Origin: JBBDMU01 sp040878115
GTDB taxonomy: Bacteria; Bacteroidota; Rhodothermia; Balneolales; Natronogracilivirgulaceae
Assembly (NCBI GenBank): GCA_040878115.1
Contig: JBBDMV010000008.1
Location: forward strand, 1-8,468
Direction of reading: 5' to 3'
Length of the DNA stretch: 8,468 bases
The position numbers and the translations under genes are program-made. Shown piece by piece: positions 1-4,068 of this stretch (position 1 is the first letter of the stretch; each line of letters begins with the position of its first letter). The notes under the pieces were generated by a model. It had not been told where the DNA came from. It was given only the letters and a program-made list of their open reading frames with translations, and ran no database searches.

Positions 1-82
1 ACCCTGAAAGGGTAACATAATGCAGCCCAGGGTGTAAACCCTGGGTCAACGATTTGCCACACATCCAAGCCCTGTAAGGGCG
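1..82. repeat. REP-like palindromic unit, left arm
   Basis: Three short hairpins lie in a row. Positions 1-13 form a 5-bp stem with a 3-nt loop (ACCCT/AGGGT). Positions 26-45 form a 7-bp stem CCCAGGG/CCCTGGG with a 6-nt loop. Positions 69-81 form a 5-bp stem GCCCT/AGGGC with a 3-nt loop. The second and third hairpins recur in opposite orientation at 142-199, so this is one arm of an inverted pair. Such units resemble the extragenic palindromes mobilised by REP-associated tyrosine transposases, but no such gene is in the window, so the family name is an inference from shape. No coding sequence is visible here. Confidence 0.7.
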
Positions 83-141
83 AAACAGGCAAGACAGTTC
101 ATCGTAGTTGATGTTAGTTTTTCAAGCTGTTCCCACTGTGC

Positions 142-199
142 CGCCCTTGCAGGGCTTTTGTATTTTTTCATTTCAGCCCCAGGGTTGACACCCTGGGCT
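142..199. repeat. REP-like palindromic unit, inverted right arm
   Basis: This is the mirror copy of the left arm. Hairpin 143-155 (GCCCT, loop TGC, AGGGC) matches the reverse complement of 67-82 at 15 of 16 positions across 142-157. Hairpin 178-197 (CCCAGGG, 6-nt loop, CCCTGGG) matches the reverse complement of the 24-45 unit at 21 of 22 positions. The two hairpins are 22 nt apart here and 23 nt apart in the left arm, although the spacer sequences differ. Conserved hairpins and spacing with free spacer sequence suggest that structure is what is maintained. Confidence 0.7.
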
Positions 200-235
200 A
201 GGTTCTGCCGCCTCGTTGAGGCTGTTTCATGTGCG
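198..235. repeat. 38-nt palindromic repeat, copy A
   Basis: The unit contains a hairpin at 210-222 (GCCTC, loop GTT, GAGGC), the same 5-bp stem and 3-nt loop design as the neighbouring palindromes. Its reverse complement recurs at 8371-8408 with one mismatch in 38 nt, including a 30-nt perfect core (198-227 against 8379-8408). It directly abuts the CCCAGGG hairpin of the right arm. Confidence 0.8.
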
Positions 236-303
236 AGCCGCTAATAACATTTCCCTTGTTAATCATTCCTAACTGAACTTTGTTTCGTTAGATACGTTAC
301 GCT

Positions 304-326
304 GATAGTGTTTCAATTATACTATC
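304..326. promoter_or_regulatory. dyad just before the first small gene
   Basis: GATAGT at 304-309 and ACTATC at 321-326 form a perfect 6-bp inverted repeat with an 11-nt spacer, ending four bases before the ATG at 330. It could be an operator or a leader hairpin masking the start. The 231-329 stretch otherwise shows nothing recognisable, and the dyad is short enough to be chance. Confidence 0.25.
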
Positions 327-329
327 GCT

Positions 330-491
330 ATGACGCTTGTAGTAACAATTTTAGTAATTGGGTTTGTCGTCTTTTTGATCCTGATGGCGGGTGTGATGGC
401 AGAAACGTCTGAGAGCAGGGAAAATGAAAGAAGAGATAAAGGCGGCCCCACAAACAGTACCCGGGTAAGAAAATCGGGTAAAGAAAAATAA
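330..491 (+). CDS. small single-pass membrane protein, first of a pair
   Basis: A 53-residue protein that I do not recognise as a named family. Residues 3-24 are an unbroken hydrophobic stretch (valine, isoleucine, leucine, phenylalanine) long enough for one membrane helix. Residues 25-53 form a highly charged tail with Glu/Ser/Arg first (ETSESRENERRDK) and a basic end rich in Arg and Lys. The uncharged N-terminus and basic C-terminus predict the tail is cytoplasmic. The gene downstream encodes a protein of the same design: both start MTL, carry one helix, then a Ser-Asp/Glu-Arg-rich motif ending RDK. That similarity is the main evidence that this short frame is real. No Shine-Dalgarno is visible, as at most other starts here. 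Function unknown. Confidence 0.55.
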   Translation: MTLVVTILVIGFVVFLILMAGVMAETSESRENERRDKGGPTNSTRVRKSGKEK

Positions 492-548
492 TGATAAGGG
501 ATAAATTGAAAGCCTGCATAGAATCATAGAACCACTAATTTTATCATA

Positions 549-725
549 ATGACTTTGTTCTTATATGTTTTACTTGCAATAGGTCTTATAATTGGCTTGA
601 TTGTCCTTTTTAGTGCAATGTCTGATATCAGGGAAAGCAGAGATAAAACAGCCCAACGCGAAGACCCACAGGATGAACAGCAGCATGATGTTGCCGGGAC
701 CAGGCGAAGGCGATCAGCGAGGTAG
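549..725 (+). CDS. small single-pass membrane protein, second of a pair
   Basis: A 58-residue protein of unknown function. Residues 3-23 are a hydrophobic helix (Leu, Ile, Gly, Val). Residues 24-40 carry the motif MSDIRESRDK, which aligns with MAETSESRENERRDK of the preceding small protein. A hydrophilic, Gln- and Asp-rich middle is followed by a very basic end (TRRRRSAR). It lies 57 bases after the preceding gene on the same strand, so co-transcription is possible. The pair looks like a tandem duplication that has diverged in the tail. A cytoplasmic tail binding a membrane partner or nucleic acid is conceivable, but nothing in the sequence proves it. Confidence 0.55.
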   Translation: MTLFLYVLLAIGLIIGLIVLFSAMSDIRESRDKTAQREDPQDEQQHDVAGTRRRRSAR

Positions 726-829
726 ATCTCGCATGTGTTTCTATTAAAGGAATGCTATATCTTTAATAAACCTTTCATTGGAACTTCAACACTCAACATT
801 CTGAATAAAATAATAATTAGTTTGTTGGT

Positions 830-835
830 TATAAT
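830..835 (+). promoter_or_regulatory. possible -10 element for msrB
   Basis: A perfect TATAAT lies 24 bases before the msrB ATG, in an AT-rich stretch (726-859) with no gene. No good -35 hexamer is seen about 17 bases upstream, and the host may use the Bacteroidota-type promoter consensus, so this is only a candidate. Confidence 0.2.
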
Positions 836-859
836 TCACCCCAGATAGATATTCGAATT

Positions 860-1390
860 ATGAAAGAACGTTTCTTCCTTTATACCTTTATGGTAATGAT
901 CATTGGAGTTCATGCAGGCTGTGAGCAGGGAAAATCATATTATGCTCATTCCACATTTGAGAATCATGAAGCAAGCCACCGACAAAATAGCTCAATCGAC
1001 AAGGTGGTAAAATCCGATGATGAATGGAAAGAAATCCTGACCTCATCCGAATACAGGATACTTCGTAATGGGGGCACAGAGTTCCCTATCGTGAATGAAT
1101 ATAACAAAACAACTACAAAAGGGATTTACCATTGCGCGGCCTGTGACTTGCCGATTTTTGACTCAGAGACCAAGTATGACTCCGGGTCGGGGTGGCCTGC
1201 TTTTTATGCGCCTTTGGAAGGAAATATCATCACCAAAGCAGACAATAGTTTTTTCATGCAACGAACAGAAGTTCTTTGCGCGCGTTGTGATTCTCACCTC
1301 GGTCACGTTTTTGAAGATGGTCCCGAACCTACCGGCCTGAGGTACTGCATCAATTCGGTTGCAATGAATTTACAAGAAGAACAAAACTGA
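860..1390 (+). CDS. msrB: peptide-methionine (R)-S-oxide reductase MsrB, exported
   Basis: MsrB reduces the R-epimer of methionine sulfoxide in oxidised proteins. The 176-residue product has an N-terminal export signal (residues 1-20) ending His-Ala-Gly before Cys21. This resembles a lipobox with an atypical -3 residue, so a periplasmic lipoprotein is likely. Residues 21-45 are a polar linker and the SelR/MsrB domain spans about 50-172. Two zinc-binding CxxC pairs are visible at 92-95 and 140-143, then the conserved GHVFEDGP at 148-155 and the catalytic Cys163 in RYCINS. The usual recycling cysteine of SGCGWP is serine here (SGSGWP, 108-113), as in a subclass of MsrB proteins that regenerate by another route. 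No msrA is fused or adjacent. An overlapping frame at 1095-1340 is a shadow. Confidence 0.93.
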   Translation: MKERFFLYTFMVMIIGVHAGCEQGKSYYAHSTFENHEASHRQNSSIDKVVKSDDEWKEILTSSEYRILRNGGTEFPIVNEYNKTTTKGIYHCAACDLPIFDSETKYDSGSGWPAFYAPLEGNIITKADNSFFMQRTEVLCARCDSHLGHVFEDGPEPTGLRYCINSVAMNLQEEQN

Positions 1391-1462
1391 CCGTTCTTTT
1401 TAAAAGATAAGCCCATTTTACAAATCGTCAAGATCTGCGAAACAACTTCGTGGTTACATTGT

Positions 1463-1479
1463 TATATTAGTGTAATATA
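1463..1479. promoter_or_regulatory. AT-rich palindrome upstream of lysS
   Basis: TATATTA (1463-1469) and TAATATA (1473-1479) form a perfect 7-bp inverted repeat around GTG. It lies in the 167-base gap before lysS, about 80 bases from the ATG. It could be a regulator site or overlap a promoter; no partner regulator is visible. Confidence 0.3.
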
Positions 1480-1486
1480 CACAATA

Positions 1487-1522
1487 CATGGTGTGCCAAT
1501 TACCATTACTTATTGCACCATG
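1487..1522 (+). promoter_or_regulatory. leader inverted repeat before lysS
   Basis: CATGGTG (1487-1493) is perfectly complementary to CACCATG (1516-1522), giving a 7-bp stem with a 22-nt loop ending 35 bases before the lysS ATG. An ATG inside the right arm (1520) opens a 7-codon frame, MNKTTNF, ending at 1543. It has no run of lysine codons, so classical attenuation is not supported. It may be a structural leader element or chance. Confidence 0.22.
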
Positions 1523-1557
1523 AACAAGACAACCAATTTTTGAATATTATTTACCCC

Positions 1558-3081
1558 ATGGACAAACCAGAAATCAGCCTCAGCGAACAGGCTAATTTTC
1601 GTTTAGAAAAATTAAAGGAACTAAAAAAAATCAACGTCAACCCTTATCCCTACAGTTTTGAGGTTGATCATTACAGCAAGCAGGTCCTTGAGACCCCTGA
1701 ACTGATAAAAGTTGGTGATGAAGAGCCTCGCAGGGTAAGCATAGCCGGCCGCATCATGACGCGAAGGATCATGGGGAAAGCCTCATTCTTTAACCTGCAG
1801 GACCAGGATGGAATTATACAGGTTTATCTGCGCCGCGATGATATCGGTGTGGAAAATTACAATACGGTCTTCAAAAAGCTAGTTGATATAGGTGATATTG
1901 TAGGTATCAAAGGTTTCGTTTTTAAGACCCGCACCGGTGAGATCACCGTTCATGCCGAACATTTCGAGTTGCTCAGCAAAGCTGTACAGCCCATGCCCGT
2001 CGCCAAAGAAGTAACCGACGAACAAGGTGAAACCGTAACCTATGATGCATTCTCCGATAAAGAGCAGCGTTACCGCCACCGTTACATTGATCTAATGGTG
2101 AACCCGGAAGTCCGTGAAGTTTTTAAGAAACGCTCCAAAATGGTGCAAGCTATTCGCAGCTATATGCAGGACAAAGATTATCTTGAAGTAGAAACACCTA
2201 TACTGCAACCCATTTATGGCGGTGCTGCCGCAAAGCCTTTTACTACGCACCACAACTCCCTGGATATGGAGCTGTACCTGCGTGTGGCCAACGAACTCTA
2301 CCTGAAGCGCCTCATCGTGGGCGGTTTTGAAGGAGTGTTTGAATTTGCCAAGGATTTCCGCAACGAAGGGATGAGCCGTTTCCATAATCCGGAGTTCACT
2401 CAGGTTGAGCTTTATGTAGCCTATAAAGATTACAACTGGATGATGGATTTTGTAGAAAGCCTTCTGGAGCATGTGGCTTTAACTCTCCATAATACGACCA
2501 AAGTTCAGGTCGGTGACCATCTGATTGACTTCAAAAAGCCCTGGCCGAGGATACCCATGCTGGAAGCTATTGAAAAAGAAACAGGTGTTAATCTTGAAGG
2601 CATGGACCTAAAAGCCATGCAGGCCGCAGCCCGGAAGCTTAATGTCGGTATTGACGAGACGATGGGCCTGGGCAAACTTATTGATGAGATTTTTGGTGAA
2701 TATGTGGAACCCAAGCTCATCCAGCCTACTTTTATTACTGATTATCCTGTAGAAATGAGTCCATTGGCGAAAAAACATCGCAGTAAGCCGGGCTTGGTTG
2801 AGCGTTTCGAACTGATCTGCAACGGCAAAGAAATTTGCAATGCATTTAGTGAGCTGAATGATCCGGTGGAACAGCGCAAGCGTTTTGAAGAGCAGGCCAG
2901 TTTGCGTGCGGGGGGAGATGAAGAAGCTATGGCCCTTGATGAAGACTTCCTTCGCGCCATAGAGCACGGCATGCCTCCAACCGCAGGACTCGGAATAGGG
3001 GTTGACCGCCTGGCCATGATCATGACTAATCAGGAATCCATAAGGGATGTGTTGTTCTTCCCACATATGAGACCGGAATAA
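1558..3081 (+). CDS. lysS: lysyl-tRNA synthetase, class II
   Basis: LysRS charges tRNA-Lys with lysine in the cytoplasm using ATP. The protein is 507 residues from the ATG at 1558, normal for bacterial LysRS. An N-terminal helix (RLEKLKELKKINVNPYPY) precedes the OB-fold anticodon-binding domain (about residues 55-145), then the class II catalytic core: HRYIDL at 174-179, motif 1 around YLEVETPIL at 208-216, motif 2 FRNEGMSRFHNPEFTQVE at 267-284, and motif 3 GLGIGVDRLAMI at 477-488, ending HMRPE. A TTG at 1513 would add 15 residues unlike the family N-terminus, so I prefer the ATG. The gene lies upstream of the lolC/E-type gene on the same strand, but a toxin-antitoxin cassette and repeats now separate them. 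Confidence 0.97.
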   Translation: MDKPEISLSEQANFRLEKLKELKKINVNPYPYSFEVDHYSKQVLETPELIKVGDEEPRRVSIAGRIMTRRIMGKASFFNLQDQDGIIQVYLRRDDIGVENYNTVFKKLVDIGDIVGIKGFVFKTRTGEITVHAEHFELLSKAVQPMPVAKEVTDEQGETVTYDAFSDKEQRYRHRYIDLMVNPEVREVFKKRSKMVQAIRSYMQDKDYLEVETPILQPIYGGAAAKPFTTHHNSLDMELYLRVANELYLKRLIVGGFEGVFEFAKDFRNEGMSRFHNPEFTQVELYVAYKDYNWMMDFVESLLEHVALTLHNTTKVQVGDHLIDFKKPWPRIPMLEAIEKETGVNLEGMDLKAMQAAARKLNVGIDETMGLGKLIDEIFGEYVEPKLIQPTFITDYPVEMSPLAKKHRSKPGLVERFELICNGKEICNAFSELNDPVEQRKRFEEQASLRAGGDEEAMALDEDFLRAIEHGMPPTAGLGIGVDRLAMIMTNQESIRDVLFFPHMRPE

Positions 3082-3089
3082 TATTTAAA

Positions 3090-3118
3090 CCCCAAAGACA
3101 CGAAGCTCAAAAGAATGA
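3090..3118 (+). repeat. fragment of a dispersed repeat, left of the cassette
   Basis: The sequence CAAAG-ACACGAAGCTCA-AAAG at 3093-3113 resembles 3959-3981 (CAAAGGGCACGAAGCTCACAAAG), the inner part of the repeat unit in front of the permease gene. The similarity fades towards 3118, next to the proposed cassette boundary at 3119/3120. I read it as the left half of a repeat copy split by the cassette. Confidence 0.5.
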
Positions 3119-3125
3119 GTTATAC
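3119..3125 (+). other. integron-type core site at the cassette start
   Basis: GTTATAC fits the G^TTRRRY recombination core at six of seven positions and is the exact reverse complement of GTATAAC at 3735-3741, the first box of the attC-like site. In a cassette, the upstream TTRRRY and the cassette's own inverse core belong together and become paired in the excised circle. The expected crossover is between 3119 and 3120. It lies 38 bases after the lysS stop and 81 bases before the antitoxin ATG. Confidence 0.6.
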
Positions 3126-3205
3126 CCACTTCACCAACCGAATAAATAATTGTCAGAATTGCACGTTTTTCAATAGATTAAAGAAAACAATTAACCTTCA
3201 TTATC

Positions 3206-3439
3206 ATGATTACAGATTTTAAAAAAATTGAGCATTCTGCTCTTGAATTGGATGAAAAACATCGGGCCGAATTAGCAAAAAGACTTATTAGCAGTCTTGA
3301 TCAACAAATTGATGATGATATTGAACAAGTCTGGATTGATGAAATCAACCGAAGAAAAGCCGAGATTAAGTCAGGAAAAGTGACTCCAATTTCTGGGGAA
3401 GAGGTTCATAAAGCTGCCCGAGAACGCCTAAATAAATGA
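3206..3439 (+). CDS. antitoxin of a ParE/RelE-type module (addiction module component family)
   Basis: A 77-residue acidic protein resembling the 'putative addiction module component' antitoxins (Pfam Unstab_antitox type). The family pattern is visible: an N-terminal helix (residues 3-30, with LELDEKHRAELAKRLISSL), an acidic stretch (QQIDDDIEQVW), then EINRRKAEIKSGKVTPISGEEV, and a basic C-terminal helix. The antitoxin neutralises its partner by wrapping it; it usually also represses the operon, but I see no clear palindromic operator in 3126-3205. Its stop overlaps the toxin start by four bases (ATGA, 3436-3439), implying translational coupling. The start is the only suitable ATG. It sits inside the cassette. 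Confidence 0.88.
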   Translation: MITDFKKIEHSALELDEKHRAELAKRLISSLDQQIDDDIEQVWIDEINRRKAEIKSGKVTPISGEEVHKAARERLNK

Positions 3440-3726
3440 CGTTTCAATATCATCCGGAAGCTGCCAAAGAATTAACAAGTTCTATTGAGTATTATGAGGA
3501 AAAATCTGAGGGACTCGGAGCAGAATTTCTTGATGAAATAGAATATGTAATTGCTCAAGCTTTGGCCCATCCTAAATCAGGAACTTTGTTAACGAAGCAA
3601 GATCGAAGAATTTTATTGGGTCGGTTTCCTTATGAAATTATTTATGAAGTTTCTGGCAATGTGATCTCAATTAATGCAGTGAAACATTTGAGACGTAAAC
3701 CAGGCTATTGGAAATCCCGAACCTAA
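3436..3726 (+). CDS. RelE/ParE family toxin
   Basis: A 96-residue basic protein of the RelE/ParE superfamily, the toxin half of a type II module. Visible family marks are the N-terminal YHPEAAKELTSSIEYYEEKSEGLGAEF helical hairpin (residues 5-31), the central GRFPYEIIYEV strand segment (residues 67-77), and the C-terminal KHLRRKPGYWKSR (about residues 83-95), which is typical of the subfamily paired with addiction-module-component antitoxins. Members either cut mRNA in the ribosome (RelE type) or poison gyrase (ParE type); sequence alone does not settle which. The gene looks intact, and the attC-like site begins eight bases after its stop. Confidence 0.9.
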   Translation: MTFQYHPEAAKELTSSIEYYEEKSEGLGAEFLDEIEYVIAQALAHPKSGTLLTKQDRRILLGRFPYEIIYEVSGNVISINAVKHLRRKPGYWKSRT

Positions 3727-3734
3727 AGCCATGA

Positions 3735-3863
3735 GTATAACAAGGCGCTTCAAGACGGACAGGTCTCGCCGTTTTTTGTCAGATTCACACTTACTAGTTA
3801 ATCTTCAGTTGTAAATAGTTTAAATATATTGGCGCCTGCCGCCTAAGCGCGGGGTCGTTGTAT
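3735..3863 (+). other. attC-like recombination site
   Basis: A long imperfect inverted repeat with attC architecture. Outer boxes GTATAAC (3735-3741) and GTTGTAT (3857-3863) pair over all seven positions with two G-T wobbles. After an unpaired spacer (AAG against GGGGTC), GCGCTT (3745-3750) pairs with AAGCGC (3845-3850). Two bulged bases (3751-3752) follow, then AGACGG (3753-3758) pairs with CCGCCT (3839-3844) with one mismatch. A3759 is bulged, CAGG (3760-3763) pairs with CCTG (3835-3838), three bases are bulged (3764-3766), and CGCC (3767-3770) pairs with GGCG (3831-3834). The 60-nt AT-rich loop (3771-3830) is the variable terminal part. Bulges all on one side, an unpaired spacer and outer core boxes are the known determinants of single-strand attC recombination. 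Confidence 0.65.
3752..3777 (+). terminator. possible intrinsic terminator of the toxin operon
   Basis: AAGACGG (3752-3758) can pair with CCGTTTT (3769-3775), with one G-T wobble and a 10-nt loop, and the right arm runs into six consecutive T residues (3772-3777). It lies 25 bases after the toxin stop, inside the left arm of the attC-like site, so the same bases could serve two alternative folds. The stem is short, so the call is tentative. Confidence 0.35.
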
Positions 3864-3889
3864 AGCTGGTGGTTAAATTACACGTAGGA

Positions 3890-3949
3890 CCAAACAATAT
3901 AACCTTAGTGCCCTTTGCGCACGTTGTGGTTGAATACATACTGATTTGA
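3890..3949. repeat. 60-nt repeat, copy 1
   Basis: It matches 4009-4068 in direct orientation: the first 42 nt are identical and the following 18 nt differ at three positions. Its GTGCCCTTTG (3908-3917) is the reverse complement of CAAAGGGCAC in the spacer (3959-3968), so the unit as a whole is partly palindromic. A reverse-strand frame over 3873-4058 is only the translation of this repeat. Confidence 0.85.
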
Positions 3950-4008
3950 TAATAAACACAAAGGGCACGAAGCTCACAAAGAGAAAAGCATAAAATATGC
4001 CGTATAAC
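3950..4008. repeat. spacer between the two 60-nt repeats, with an inverted element
   Basis: This 59-nt spacer contains CAAAGGGCACGAAGCTCACAAAG (3959-3981), which is complementary to the GTGCCCTTTG core of both flanking copies. A degenerate version recurs at 3090-3113 downstream of lysS, indicating a dispersed family rather than a local duplication only. Confidence 0.6.
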
Positions 4009-4068
4009 CCAAACAATATAACCTTAGTGCCCTTTGCGCACGTTGTGGTTAAACACATACTGCTTTGA
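4009..4068. repeat. 60-nt repeat, copy 2, overlapping the lolC/E-type start codon
   Basis: This is the second direct copy, 119 bases downstream of copy 1. Its last bases contain the TTG (4065-4067) used as start codon by the permease gene; copy 1 has the same TTG at 3946-3948 with no reading frame behind it. Hence the entire visible leader of the permease gene is repeat sequence. Confidence 0.85.

Larger units (their letters stand above)
3120..3857 (+). mobile_element. integron-like gene cassette carrying a toxin-antitoxin operon
   Basis: The proposed mobile unit runs from the T of the upstream core GTTATAC to the G of the downstream core GTTGTAT, about 738 bp. It holds a two-gene toxin-antitoxin operon and its own attC-like site, the standard cassette layout with genes reading towards attC. 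There is no integrase gene and only one attC in the window, so this is either a lone cassette inserted at a secondary site or a remnant of an array. Both flanks resemble parts of the same dispersed repeat (3090-3118 and 3858-3949), consistent with insertion into one repeat copy. Toxin-antitoxin modules are known cargo of chromosomal integrons. The boundaries are inferred from the core sites, not observed by comparison. Confidence 0.6.

Noticed and set aside
1..235. CRISPR array
   Set aside because: The repeats alternate in orientation, are not evenly spaced direct repeats, and no cas gene is present; the pattern fits REP-like palindromes.
328..519. Reverse-strand 63-codon frame over the first small gene
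   Set aside because: It is antisense to the 53-codon plus-strand frame, whose paralogous neighbour gives it better support; the reverse product is compositionally odd (Pro/Ser/Phe rich).
1513..1557. TTG at 1513 as a longer lysS start
   Set aside because: It adds 15 residues (MHHEQDNQFL...) unlike the LysRS N-terminus and overlaps the leader dyad; ATG at 1558 gives a normal-length protein.
2092..3066. Several reverse-strand frames of up to 152 codons inside lysS
   Set aside because: They are shadows of a fully conserved synthetase gene and show no family features.
4002..4046. Second attC starting at GTATAAC (4002-4008)
   Set aside because: The heptamer matches the first box of the real candidate, but no complementary inner boxes follow, and it falls at the edge of the 60-nt repeat; probably coincidence.
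3873..4058. Reverse-strand 61-codon frame
   Set aside because: It is the translation of the two repeat copies, visible as a duplicated peptide segment, and has no independent support.
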